A stretch of 64,000 nucleotides of DNA from Lates calcarifer (lineage: Eukaryota; Chordata; Actinopteri; Centropomidae), in assembly GCF_001640805.2 (NCBI RefSeq), contig NC_066837.1, positions 17,413,501 to 17,477,500 of the forward strand. Direction: 5' to 3'. How positions within the stretch are numbered: position 1 is the first letter of the stretch; each line of letters begins with the position of its first letter. Positions 1-11,995 of the stretch are shown in pieces. Below the pieces are notes generated by a model, which was not told where the DNA came from, searched no databases, and was given only the letters and a program-made list of their open reading frames with translations. The translations under genes and the position numbers were made by a program.

Positions 1-56
1 TGATTATGTTTATACTGTAAATTCAGCTTTTAGTACACTGTCTCTGTTTCTATCAG

Positions 57-1595
57 GTGAGTTCTCTGGAGAAGAAGGTGGCAGAACTGGAGAATGAGAT
101 TCTGATGAACGGTGATCTCAAGTCCAAGCTGAAGCAGGAGAACACACAGCTAGTACACAGGTAGAGCCAGAAAGCATGCTGGGTTTCAGAAATATTATAC
201 AGATATTTGCTCTAATGTCTCATTGTTGAAAAGTGGTAAATAATTCAGTATTCACTGCTCACTGAAAAAGTAACACAGCTCATATATTATGCTGTGTTAA
301 CTGAATTTGTGTGTGTGATGTGTTCATCATGTCAGGGTTCATGAGCTGGAGGAGCAGCTGAAAGACCAGGAGACACGAGCAGAACAAAATCTGCAGGAGG
401 GGCTGAGACGACATCGAGAGGCCTACAGCAAGATGGAGAGAGACATGACTTCACAGACAGAGCTGCTGACCAACCGGTGAGAAACAAACATACTAACATG
501 CACATCATGAGTTTCCCAGTTTCCCCATGTTTTTTGCTTGCATCCAAAATAAACCAATGCCAAGATACAATTAAGGTAAAGGTTTTCTATTTAGACAGGA
601 TATTGTCGCTCTTAAGTCCCTCTCGGATATGAACATTGACATGCCTGCTTGTTAAGAGAAAATGCTGAATGTAAAACCTTATGCTAAACAGAGCTCAGAG
701 ATTCCTCCTGGGGTTAGTCAGCTGCCTCTGGAGCTGCAGCATAAATTGTGGTTGTTTGCCAAACTCAGTGCCTTGAGCTGAATGTGACGCACACTCGTTT
801 TATATATAAAAGTACACTGACATATAGATTTTTGTGTTTTTAGAGTTAAGCAGCTGGAGGAGGAGAACAGCGAGCTGGCTCTCAACATGTGCAGGCTCAA
901 GTCGCAGACAGAGAAACTGGATGAGGTAAGCCATATTTACTTTTCTTTGTATATTTGCTTTCTTTTGCCTTGTATGTCTTTTTGTTATTCTGTCTTCAGT
1001 TTTGCATTTGACACATCCAGCTGATGCTTTTATGAAGAGCAACTCTCCAGTTAACTGTCTGTTTCTCTTTCTAACATGCAAGGTCTAAGTGTTATTTACA
1101 GGATGAGGTGTTAGAGACAGCTGCTGGGTGTTGTTATTTTGAAACGGTACCTATGTAAATGACAGCAACCAGCAGTTGTCAACTGTACGTGTTGTTAAAT
1201 GTACGACCAAAGTGCTACTGTAAATAGGAAGCTTAGTTCAGCTCCATATGTTAAATACTTGAACGTGGAATACCAATAACAATAGTAAGAAACCAATGTG
1301 TTTTAATGGTATATATCCCAAAAAGTCTATCAAGAGACATACGTATGTGTGGATGCCTTTGTGTTCAACATTTGTAAATAGACATGCCTCTTCCCTGACA
1401 AAGTGTATGTGTGTGTATGTCTGACCATCTTCAGGAGAAGCAAAGAATGACAGACAAGTTGGAGGACACCAGTCTGCGCCTGAAGGATGAGATGGACCTC
1501 TACAGGAAAATGATGGACAAACTGAGACAGAACAGACTCCAGTTCCAGAAAGAAAAGGAAGCCATGCAGGAGGTGGGAGGGACTGTTTTATGCAA

Positions 1596-1645
<50 letters not shown>

Positions 1646-4600
1646 CAAAGTGCATTGTTTTGTTCTAACTGCTCTCTCTATTTCCTCTCTTTCATTCTTC
1701 CGTGCTACAGTTATGTCACCTCATACACCTACACCTACAAAAAAAAACCTGCATTGACATTACATAACATTTTTCATCTGTCCTTTATCTTTTGTCTAGC
1801 TGATAGAGGACCTTCGTCGAGAGCTGGAGCATTTGCAGCTGTTCAAGCTGGAGGCAGAAAGGCCTGGTCGCAGCCGTACCTCCTCCTCCAGCCTGTCGGA
1901 CTTCAACAGCAGGACCAGGGAGGTGGAGCTGGAGCATGAGGTCAAGAGACTCAAGCAGGTATTGATGCAAGGCTTTCTTCAAATACTTGATTGTGCATGG
2001 TCAGCACAGTAGGTATTATAGCTAGTGGTTCTCAGGGATGTCTGTATACTGAGTGTGCTTTAACATACTGAGATGATCATAAAACACTTTCACATAGATT
2101 TAGAATCCTGAATCCAGGATTTCTGTCCTGTTATTGAAAGATAATGCCTGTTACTAGCTTCACAGAGCATCTCAAAGTGAGCCACATAATTATCTGTCAC
2201 AGATTTAGCGCAGCAGAAAATCTATAAATATTTAATGTCTCACAAGAAACTCATTATGGTTCATTTAATTTGTGTTTATTGAGTGACAGTTGTTTTTACT
2301 CATTTAAAATTATTTCACTCATTCTTCTATCCTTCCTTTATTTTAAGTGTGTCTCAAGTGCTATTTACTGTATTTGGTAGCATGTCTTTGACTCCGACTC
2401 TCTAATTCTCAGTCCCTTCAGTAAACTATCATTTTGTAATCATTCACAAATAAATAAATTCAGCTAAACCCTGCATTATTTCCACAAAGAAATGTTTGGC
2501 TCACAATGATTAGCCAAATTAGCGCATTGTGTTTTTGGCCCACCATCTATTTTTTTTTCTTCATAAAATGACACAGTAGCAGTATAGAAACACACTATGT
2601 GTACACTGTCTTGTTATATTACAAACAGTTTTGACATACCTGCACAATGATTCAGATAATGTTTTCAGATAATAAGTTCATACTCGAGCTATATTTATCC
2701 CTGCAGGAGCACTTAACCCTCCCGTTGCCCTTCGTATTCTATATACTTTTTTCTTATTATTATTATTCAAAAACAAAAGATAACCACTTCAGAATCACGA
2801 ATGTCATGCACAACAACAAATCCTACTACACACACACACGAACACACACACACACAAAGGCACATTGTCGGCCACCGGGTCACTTTGACCCAGAGGACAA
2901 CACGAGGGTTAACCTTGTTCTTACAGGAAGCAGTTTCAATTTGACACACGCTAAATTAGTTGTGTACTACCAGAGGAACATGAAGTGGCTAATTTCAGAA
3001 AACAAGGCTACTTTTGGTATTATGGTGGCTACAGATGCTAGGTGGACCTGAGACACACACTGCAAGAGGTTGGGTTCAGGCAGAGAGTATCACATTTTAA
3101 TCAAATTGTAATGGAGAGTCCAGTGGAGCTTAAACCAGCTTCATGACAATCTATGACAATTCTAGCTACAGAGCACATAGAGTATGCTCTATATATTTTC
3201 TCTGTTCTTTAGTTTCACTATTCCTAAATACAGTGATAGTTGCCTTTAGGTATCTGCCTGCCACAGTTAGAGACTCAAATGTTAAGTTACTGTTTCCAGT
3301 GTGTATAGACCTGGTACGAAGTAAACATGAGAGATAAGGGAGTAGATGAGAGTGTTTTTCAGATGTCCTCTCTGATAAGACTAGTAAAGGTAGATATTAA
3401 CACTCTTGGAAGTTGTGTAGCAGCTCTGTATAATTCATTTCAAAGCCATAAGAGCAATACAAAAAATGAGGTTACCAAAACCATCAGACGTTGAGGTAAC
3501 TTTTAAGTGGCCCATCAGTGAGAATTGCTGATTGTGCATTTTATCAGGAACTTCAGATGATAAGGTCCATGTCCCCCAGTAGCCTTGAGCCAAACTTGTC
3601 ACACCAAGCGCAGGCAAGCAAGAAGGGAAATGATAATAATAGTTTTATAGCACCTTTTGTCTGCAGATACTTCTTTTTTATGTCTTTCCTTTATATCAAC
3701 TACTTCTGGCAGTTTTAGATGTCCAGTAATACAATGTGCTTGTCTGTGGTTGATTATGAAGCTGTGTGCCGGCGACAGCTTTTAATTTGACAAACGCTGC
3801 CCTGTAACACCCAAGAAGGATAAACTTTTGCTTGCCTGTGCGCCTCTGTAAATGTCTGTGTGTGTGTGTGTGTGTGTCCAGCGATTTGTGTCCCAGGACT
3901 TTCTACCCTCTGAATTCCAGCACCTGATGTTGTCTGGGGCTTGGCTCCGTCCTGGTCTGATGGTAAAATTGCTTCTGTGACCTTTGACCTCCTGATTAAC
4001 CACTAATCACAATGGAGTAGAGTGAACTTGCCCAAGCTGAATTGGGGTCAGTTTTGCAGTCCACTTACTAATGGTTGAGGACAGAAGGAGGGTAAAGCAA
4101 ACTGACCTCTTGTCAGCGCTCAAAAGGCAACTTAATCATGGAGCTTTCATAACACACCCGACAAAGCAAGGGAGCAGTTTGTTCTGTAACACGCATAACC
4201 CATGTTATGTCCTGTAGGTGTTGCCAAAATAGATGTGCATTGCTGTGTTTGCTGCTGGATGACGAACCAAGTGCAGTGTTTTGGCGTATGGGTTGAGTGA
4301 GGCTTGAGTAGTGTCCATTAAAGCAAAACAAAAAAACTTTACCACTTGTGTGGTACAGAGCCTCATCTCATTCTCTTCCTATCTCTCTCTCCTCTCCCTC
4401 CTGCCCTCACTCTGTATTTTAGGAGAACCAGAAACTGAGGGAGCAGAACGATGACCTGAATGGTCAGATCCTCAGCCTCAGCTTATATGAAGCTAAAAAC
4501 CTGTTTGCCACACAGACCAAGGCCCAGTCCCTGGCTGCAGAGATAGATAACGCCTCCAGAGACCAGGTAACACCAGGATAATATACAAACTACACTGAGA

Positions 4601-5256
4601 TGCAATGCAGTTAAATTAGTTTTTCCTATATGACAATAAAAGTAGTCAGTGTATTTTACTCTGAAACAACTCTGTGACTGCATCGTCAACTGTTATGCAA
4701 CCAGTTAGTTTCATACTGAGTTTGATCTGAATGATAAAGGTCCCTCACATACAAAAGTTAGAACATAACATAACTTTATTTCTAGGACGTAATCACAGCA
4801 CGACAGTGTTCTACATATTACACTATTGTAGAATTGAATCATGCATAATATTGAGGTCATCAACATGGCTACCTCACTATACATAACTGCTGCTCAGTGC
4901 CATGGAAATAACCTATCCATGCATAAAAATTAATTATAGTTTATAGTTTGAATTTCTATGTAGTTCCCATACAAAGACAATTTGTACGCTGCTATTAATT
5001 AACATAGCAAAGTCTTGCAGCAACAAAAGTATTGGGTCCACAGCTCAGCTAACGAACAATACAATTAGTAAGACTATAGTGTGCACTGTTAAAAATAACT
5101 GGAATGAAAATGTCATTTGACATACTTCTTTCTCCCCAGTTAATGGAAGCCCTAAAGGAGCAGGAGGAAATCAACTTGCGTCTGCGACAGTACATGGACA
5201 AAATCATCCTGTCCATCCTGGACCACAACCCCTCCATCCTGGAGATCAAAAACTAG
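57..5256 (+). CDS. rab11fip4: Rab11 family-interacting protein 4 (class II FIP), C-terminal seven exons, 5' partial
   Basis: Seven exons with GT-AG borders and compatible phases: 57-160, 336-476, 844-925, 1435-1572, 1800-1958, 4423-4566 and 5140-5256 (stop TAG). They give 294 residues. Visible residues 1-155 are heptad-rich coiled coil. Residues about 180-194 form a serine-rich break (RTSSSSLSDF). Residues 209-256 resume the coil (ENQKLREQNDDLNGQILSL). Residues about 257-294 are the FIP Rab11-binding domain, with YMDKIIL at 274-280 and the C-terminal signature DHNPSILEIKN. Class II FIPs dimerise through this coil, bind Rab11 (and Arf GTPases) on recycling endosomes, and direct membrane traffic and cytokinesis. 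The N-terminal EF-hand part would lie left of the window; human FIP4 is about 640 residues. FIP3 has a very similar tail. I choose FIP4 because the COPRS and miR-193a/365 neighbours match human 17q11.2. Family call is near certain, paralogue call good. Confidence 0.9.
1597..1644. repeat. (CA)n microsatellite in rab11fip4 intron
   Basis: 24 uninterrupted CA units beginning 25 bp after the donor of the exon ending at 1572. Its closeness to the splice site could affect splicing if the length varies (inference). Confidence 0.95.
1959..4422 (+). other. Largest visible intron of rab11fip4
   Basis: This intron separates the serine-rich exon from the RBD-proximal coiled-coil exon. It begins with GTATTG and ends in a pyrimidine-rich tract and TTTTAG. 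It holds a 200-bp MITE-like element (2713-2912), a short (TG)n at 3856-3877 and otherwise unremarkable AT-rich sequence. Open frames inside it are short and not gene-like. Confidence 0.85.
2713..2912. mobile_element. TTAA-flanked piggyBac-type MITE
   Basis: The segment starts TTAACCCTCCCGTTG and ends CAACACGAGGGTTAA, so the ends are near-perfect inverted repeats bounded by TTAA, the piggyBac target site. The 200-bp length, lack of coding capacity and the inner motif GGGTCACTTTGACCC fit a common teleost non-autonomous piggyBac-type family (family resemblance from memory). A (CA)n tract sits inside at about 2828-2856. It lies in a rab11fip4 intron. Confidence 0.8.
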
Positions 5257-7650
5257 CAGTGATTCAACTGGAATGAGAGTCGTTCTCGAACTCGGGAGAA
5301 TGAGGATCATTCCAGTTGTTTGATCAGAACCTGCAACCCGAGTCGTGAGTCTGTACAGTGAAGCAGAGACAGGCAGATCCAGTCTTGGAAACTGGGACAT
5401 ATAAATAGACATGCATTGCCCCCTGCTGCTTGTGGACAGGAAATGGACTTCTCTTGCAGCAAAGGTTGAGTGAGACTCCACACGGAACTTAAGAGCCTGT
5501 GGTTGCTCACTGACTTTAGGTCATACTACTGTGACTCTTCAACTCGATCTACCCTGTTTTGTTTTTATTCTCTGTTTATGCTGTGAACTGTAGTTACTGT
5601 CACAACTTTGATCTCACAAGACAAAACTGGTGATTTCTTCCAAGGAACATCCTGCGTTCAAATGCGTTGAGGATCGACAAAGTCACTTGATGTAGTACAC
5701 TGGACATAATGTACTTGGGCATAAAAACTGGAACAATGTAACAAACCTGATGTGGGTTCTACTGTATCCTGGTGTAACATTGGTGATCTTATTTACAGAC
5801 AGACAGTTTGGTGCAGTGTAGCAAGATCCATTTTAGGTAAATACAGTGAGACAGACATGAAAGCAGGTCAGTCCACTGTTGCCCGATCTGTAAACTGCCA
5901 GTCTTTTCTTCCCTATCATGCAGGTGTTCTCTGAATGCATGTGACATACTTGGACAAGCAGGTGTTAAAAGAAGACTGGGAAATGAGGCAGAAGTGGATA
6001 GAGAAAGAAAAGAAGAATGCCTTGATTATAAGTTGAAAACAGCGACTTAAGCAACAGTGTTTTCTCTGAAGAGGTGGGGAGTCAGATGATGAACCACGTA
6101 ATGCTAGCAAAGAAAGGTTTTTGTGAAGTCTCTGAAGGATAACTGAAGGTGAAGATTTATGTTTTTGTTTATTCTTGAGAACATGTCTTCCAGGAACCTT
6201 TGAAACAGTACTTGCAGTGTCAATCAGTCCAAAAGTGAAAATTCTTTCACCAAGAAGTGGCCCTTAGGTTGGTTCAGATGATTAGCAGAGTGTTGCTTTA
6301 TGGCACAGAAGCTGCAACCAAGGAGTGTCTTTAAACTGTAACTTCCCGTTGCTGCTATTTGCTAGCAAAGCATGAGCTTGATAAAAATTCTCTGTTGCTA
6401 GCAATAGACCCAATGATGTTGCACAGAAATGTAATGATATGAATGTACAGGATGTATGATGGATTTACATTGGAGTGGCTGGTAGCCATTGTGACATGGT
6501 TTACTGAATCCTCTCTCTGTGCTCAGTGAAATCAACTCAGATACTGGATGTGAGCATCCACTACTCTTTGGTACAAAAGACTGGATTAACAATCTCACTG
6601 AAGCCTCCAGGTTGCAGATTGTAGTTAATGCCCCCATGGCTCTCTGAAGCTATCTAATACTGTAAATATCATGAATGTACAACTTGATATTTCACTTTCT
6701 GTGTGGTCAAAAAGGCTTTTTGAATCTAAGTCTGTAATTGGTTAAGACATGTTGTAACACATGTGTACAGTATTCTGTACTGTAATGAAGAGGGCACTGT
6801 TTTAGAGGGGAAACAATTACAATCTGCTGTGTTATGTAATTATTCTAAACTTGAGTTTTGCTTCCTTGCACAAAAAAAACAAACAACTTTTTGTTTCCTT
6901 TTGCATGGTCCACCTTTTCTTCTGTCTGTGCCTTTTGGGGACATTTTTCAAGACAATGTTGCTACAGATTTACACAGTTTTTGGAGGTACAGTCTATGTC
7001 TGTCTGACATTTTCTTGACTTGTAAATGTTGTAATTATATAGTGATAATTTGTATTCATGTGCCACTCACCACTCTTTTTCAGATTGATACTATGAAATC
7101 TATTTTATACAGTTTTATCACGAAAGAACTTGTGATTGCTTAGGTGTCCTATTAGAAAAGCAGTATAGCACAATGCTTTGTATGGTACGCAAGCCAGGAT
7201 AGCAATTTGGGAATATTTTGTTAATGTAATAATTTCTTAATGCAGTAGAGGATATTGTGTCGCATTTCTCCTCTTTTTTGTTTGTTTGTTTTGTTAGTCA
7301 CAGTAATTCCATTGCTTTTCAATTTGCTTTAAACTGGCTTTTTATATGGTTGTAAACTGTCTTCCTAACTTAAACTAAATGGTGAACATTATGAGCAATA
7401 TTAACTTATTTACCAGTACAGTACCTGCTGACTTGTGTCCTGTTTTGCCTCACGAATCTTTTCACTCTATAGCTGCTTGTGCCATCCTAAATTTAAAAAA
7501 AAAAAAAAAAAAAAATCATCAGTGCATTGAACTGTAGAATCTGTCACAAACTCATTTCTTGTAGCTCTTAAATTTTGAATCATTAGGGCTATCCAATGCG
7601 ATGTAGTCACTATAAATGGCAATAAAAATGGCTTTGGCAGTGATGCTGTC
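5257..7650 (+). other. rab11fip4: Probable 3' UTR of rab11fip4
   Basis: About 2.4 kb of non-coding sequence follows the TAG stop with no intron signal I can support. It becomes increasingly AT-rich, with T- and TGTA-rich tracts from about 6.7 kb and a poly(A) run at 7494-7515. AATAAA hexamers at 7621-7626 and 7703-7708 are the best polyadenylation signals. The exact 3' end is inferred. Confidence 0.55.
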
Positions 7651-8039
7651 TCACGAAATTTCATCATTTTAAATTGTTTTTTGCCCTCATGTCCATTTAT
7701 ATAATAAACTATAATTTCTAAAACATGAAACCACTTATTCTTTTCTTTGAGTGTGTGCTGCTGATGTCTTTGCTGCTGTTGTGATAAACATACTGTGCTG
7801 TACATAAAAACACTTGGCCACCATGAATAATGCAAGTAACCCATTCTCACTTGATTGCATGATTGGTTCAAAATCCACAATCACAGTTTTATTGTTTTAG
7901 TATTTTGTATGTATTGCTCCAGTGCTGAGGCAAGCCTGCTTTGCATGTTCACATTAGGCCACTGGGATCATGTGATTCAAGCAAGGCCTATCCAAGGTTA
8001 TCTGTTTTAATACTACAATGTAACCAAAGGAAAAAAATA

Positions 8040-8510
8040 TCAGGTGCTGTTTTCTGTATTTTTGCCAGGTACAGAGACTTTGAGAAATAACAGGATTCCG
8101 AGGATGACCATGTATTGCATCTTATACCCAGAAGACACAAGATTGTAATTGAAATGCGGCTGTAAGAGCCTACACCCTATTACGAGGGTTTTACTCATAT
8201 TCATTTGACATATTTTGGATGGGGTTGAGGTCAGGGATCTGTGCAGGCCAGTATAGTTCTTTTGCACAAAACTCAAGAAAACTTTATTTATGGACTTTGT
8301 TTTGTGTCATGTTGAAACAGGAAGGGGCAGTTTCCAAACCGTTGACACAATGTTGGAAGCACACAGGCTACCAGTGAAAGCATTTAGATTTCCCAAGGGG
8401 TCAGGCCTAGCCATGAATAACAGAGCAAAAGGACACAGACATATATGGACAAGACAAATACTATCACATTCATTTGGCCACATTGTTCATCTATCATAAT
8501 GAAAATCAGT
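8040..8510. mobile_element. Interspersed DNA-transposon remnant
   Basis: The stretch containing GGGGTTGAGGTCAGGGATCT, then GCAGGCCAGTATAGTTCTT and TGTTGAAACAGGAAGGGGC matches, from memory, a common teleost interspersed repeat thought to derive from a DNA transposon. The copy is diverged and has no open frame. It lies between rab11fip4 and coprs. The family name is not assigned. Confidence 0.6.
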
Positions 8511-8699
8511 TACTACCTTTATGCACTCATTCTGCTGCAGTATAGCGCCACCTACTGACATAATTTGTCTTTGCTTCTAGGGGTCACTGCTGGAATTGAT
8601 TCAACATAATCATCTTCCAAACCTGCAGAGTTTGGTGCTTGATAGCTAAAACATATAGTGAATAGTTTATCATTTGTGGTATTCCTTTATGAAAACTAA

Positions 8700-8832
8700 C
8701 AAACCTAACTATGACATTTTGTGTCTTGGCGCCACCTGTCGGCGTATCGTTTGCCTCCTCAATTCGCACGCTACACAGTGTGTGTGAGTCATTGTGCTGC
8801 ACGGGGGAGGCGTGCTTCAGGTTACAGCACAG
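8700..8832 (+). promoter_or_regulatory. coprs: Probable promoter and non-coding first exon of coprs
   Basis: Base composition changes here to CpG-containing sequence (GGCGCCACCTGTCGGCG and ACGGGGGAGGCGTG). A strong splice donor, CACAG/GTAAGAAG, falls after 8832, and the next acceptor is at 9610, just ahead of the coprs ATG. A 5' UTR exon ending at 8832 is therefore likely; the transcription start cannot be fixed from sequence. Interval 8833-9610 would be intron 1 and shows no other feature. Confidence 0.5.
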
Positions 8833-9618
8833 GTAAGAAGTCGCTAGATTAAACTGAAGGCAGTTAGAAATTAGCGACAAGTTATGGGATTGATTTTGTT
8901 TACTCGTTAATGGTAGGCAAATTGTCTACAGCCGACACGATGATAGCTGTCAATCACAACGCTAGCTAAAGGGAGATGATGCTAGCAGGTGGCTAAGTTA
9001 GCAGTGACTTGGCACAGGGGGGGCAAAAGTTACCGACGTTACTTGAATGTACAATAGTAAGTTTAGCTTAGCTTAGTTTCATTGTATATGTCACATTTAA
9101 GTTTACACTTCCAACACAAATTTTTACACCCTGTTACATGAATGAACCGGACTTTACTGGCATCTTCAAATGATATGCACTTGAAAATGAAGTATTTTGT
9201 GACTATATGTGACTCAAACATGAGTCCTCATGCATGTTTGCATGCATGTTTAGCCTCTTATGGGAGTGTGAGGGATTGACTCAAGACAAAAAATGCAGTG
9301 CTCACATTCATCATAATGAAGGAAGCCACTGAATCAGGCTGCATCATAGTTTCCTAATACTGTACATGTAACACTGACTCAGAATCCAAATGAATTTAAA
9401 CTCATGAACAGGTCTATATGATGTGTTACCACTTTCTCCATTTTAGGCACATAGAACAAAGTTGAAAGTTTGGTGAATGTATTTTTCTCACTGAAATGCT
9501 TCTTTGAAGTTTCATTTGTCACCTCTCTGTATTGTAACAGTCACATATCTTCATCCCATGTTTTTATTTTCTTTAATTCTGCTCACTTATCCTCCAAATG
9601 TACTTTGTAGGTGACGCG

Positions 9619-11208
9619 ATGCCTCAGCGTGTTTTGAACTTCGAGGGCAGAAGAAGGGGAACATATCGCAGCACCTGTAAAACAAATGGTCTGGTCAATG
9701 GTCAGGTCCCAGGCACAGGTTTGGTTAATGAAGCTGCTGCTCACAATGGCCGCCCAGCTGCTGCCACTAGAATCAGTGAGTGCGCACCAGCTGGTACACT
9801 GAATGGTACCAAACCGCAATGCTTGGTTAATGGTTATATTAACCATGGATACAAAGGCAAGAGTACCTCAAGGACACTTAGGAAACAGGGAAATAAAATT
9901 TCAGCTGTGAGTGATTCCTCAGCAGCTGGCAGGGTCAGCGGCGGAGACATTTCAGGTGGTATCTCAGTCAACGGGGCCACCAGTCTAGACACTGTTTTTG
10001 TGCCCGGTAATCCGGACCAAATGCCACGAAAGCCCTGTCTGTCAGCAGCAGTGACGACCCAGAGAAGAAGAAAGAAATTCAGACATAAGAAAAGGTGAGA
10101 AACCTACCTGATAACTGCTTTGAATAAATCAGTCAGTCTAAAATGCTCATTAATTCATTATTATTTACCATATTCAGTCCAGTCTAACCAATATAAGTGT
10201 TACAAGGGTGGTGTAGGACACTGCAAATTAATCTGTTGCAAATGCAACTGTAGACAGGGCGTTCCATGGAATAAAAAAATAGTGCCTCACTGTATTTTTG
10301 ATAGAAAAATGCTCAAAATTTCATTTGGGGCCAACAATTGCCATTTCAGTTATACAGTTCAAATTGGAGCAGTGTTAAAGAAAAAAATAGAGAAACAGAG
10401 AAACATAAAAAGTCCCACACATAACCACAAATTATTGCTTCCACATCCTGGTTATTGTACAAATTAAACAAGATATAATATGTTATTTAGTCGGCTTTAG
10501 AGGTTGCTGGAAGCCTCCTTGGACAGAGGCTTATGACAAGGAAGCAAATAAACATATTTCCCAAAATGTCACAGTACTCCTGAAGCTCCCACTGCACCCC
10601 GACTAAATATTTGATAAGCTTGTGTTGGCAAGAAACAACTACAGTGTCAGCTATCAAAAATGGTGTATGTAAAGATTTGGCTGTCTCCTCTTATTATGAA
10701 GCAGTCCCAAGAAGAAGTTTTCCTCATTTTAAAATGCTTAAGTCAACCTGTTAACTTTTATAGATACACTGAAGTCGTCTGTCAGGAGAACTCTACGCTC
10801 ATATTGATGCCACCACGAGAGGAGGAGGACTGGGATAATGAGATCCAAGAGGTCATGCTCACTGACTGGGAAAACATGTGCTTTGGGGTCAGACCCTATG
10901 GTAAAGAAAAAAATATTTGAACAATATAATACAATAACCCTAACCCTTTCCCCAGAAAAATTGTAGGTGCTATTTTTAGAATTCAGGTCAGGCTAAGTAC
11001 CGATGTTTTTGTGATATTTATACCTCTTCCAGGTCCAGAGGATGTGCTTCCTTTTGCCTTGCGGGATTTGACACTCAAGCAAACGGACACTGTTGACCTG
11101 CCGGCGACAGCCAATTACAGACCAGCCATACACCACCCATGTCCTCTCCAGTGGTCCTGCTACAAGGTTCCCCCTGAGCCAGACCAGTTCGCAGACGCTG
11201 ATGAGTAA
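9619..11208 (+). CDS. coprs: COPRS-like protein (coordinator of PRMT5 and differentiation stimulator)
   Basis: Three coding exons: 9619-10094, 10764-10900 and 11033-11208 (stop TAA), with GT-AG borders and matching phases, giving 262 residues. The exon after acceptor TTTGTAG (9610) contains the start ATGCCTCAG; an ATG at 9598 lies before the acceptor and is rejected. Residues 1-20 are basic (MPQRVLNFEGRRRGTYRS), residues about 30-80 repeat LVNG/LVNE-like units, and about 148-160 is a strong basic nuclear signal (QRRRKKFRHKKR). The C-terminal third is acidic with EEEDWDNEI, then an HHPCPL block, then the acidic terminus DQFADADE. Human COPRS (184 residues, recalled) has the same order: an EDWD acidic motif, HHPPPL, and a GQFDDAED end. 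The known role is binding histone H4 and recruiting PRMT5 in the nucleus. The position beside rab11fip4 supports orthology. The long N-terminal region is unlike the mammalian protein. Confidence 0.75.
10484..10609. mobile_element. Short internally deleted fold-back element in coprs intron
   Basis: An exact 11-bp inverted repeat (TATTTAGTCGG at 10484-10494, CCGACTAAATA at 10599-10609) bounds a 126-bp segment containing GCTTTAGAGG..GCTGG and ATATTTCCCAAAATGTC. These internal motifs also occur in the larger fold-back copies near 22.5 and 50.4 kb. It looks like a deletion derivative of that family inside the 10095-10763 intron. Confidence 0.6.
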
Positions 11209-11995
11209 GCCAGACGTATGCTGTGGTGTTAGAGGAATGGTTGAAATCAGTGTTCACTTACCAAATTACCTGTTGGCCCTTTAGTTAGCCCTTAATGGCA
11301 CTGTGCAGATTTTCTGGACCTGTTTGAGGGTCCTGGATAGTACCCATGCTTAGAATTTTTGTTTGGTCAGCATCATCCTTTCTCACTCATTTAAAACATT
11401 AGTGGAGGAAATTAAATTTAAAACTTACTCTAGGTTAGCATCTATGCAAAGCTTCAAAATCAAATCCGTCAAAGCTACAATAGGTCAAAGAATGTAGGGT
11501 AGAGTCTAGGTTGAAATCAGGTTGTTTTTTATCATAGGTTTTATTTTATATTTTATATTCAGATTTTATATTTGTTTTATATTATAAGATATTAATTCGT
11601 TAGGCTTTAGTGATATTAAGCAATGATTTGAGTTCACAACCATACTTCAGTGATGGTTGTTACTGAAAATAGTCATGTATTTGCTGCTTGATTTTGCAAG
11701 TCTTTCAAGAACTAATAGAACTTACAAGAACTAATAGTTTTTATCTAAATTTGTTCTGTGTTTTAAAACCCCCTGGAATGGAAACACTGTTGTCATAATA
11801 AGTTGCTCTTTTGAGTGATTATAGGATCAGATGTATTGTTTAGAAACGCACGTTCACAACAAGTACACAAGAACGTTCATTGGGGCAGCCGACCTTATCA
11901 AGAAATTATTGTCTGATTATATAACAACGACAAATCATCACTTGCCTGTTCAGATCTTAATTTTCATAACCACAATAAATACATTTTTCTTCTAA
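11209..11995 (+). other. coprs: Probable 3' UTR of coprs and downstream AT-rich flank
   Basis: Non-coding sequence follows the TAA stop, including a run of TTTTATATT-like repeats at about 11530-11590. AATAAA at 11974-11979 is the clearest polyadenylation hexamer. The transcript end is inferred. Confidence 0.4.

Noticed and set aside
57..5256. Assignment of the first gene to rab11fip3 rather than rab11fip4
   Set aside because: The C-terminal domain alone hardly separates the two, but the adjoining COPRS-like gene and miR-193a/365 match the human RAB11FIP4 neighbourhood. A full-length comparison could still overturn this.
9598..9618. Upstream ATG giving a seven-residue longer coprs N-terminus
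   Set aside because: It precedes the splice acceptor TTTGTAG at 9604-9610, so it should be intronic.
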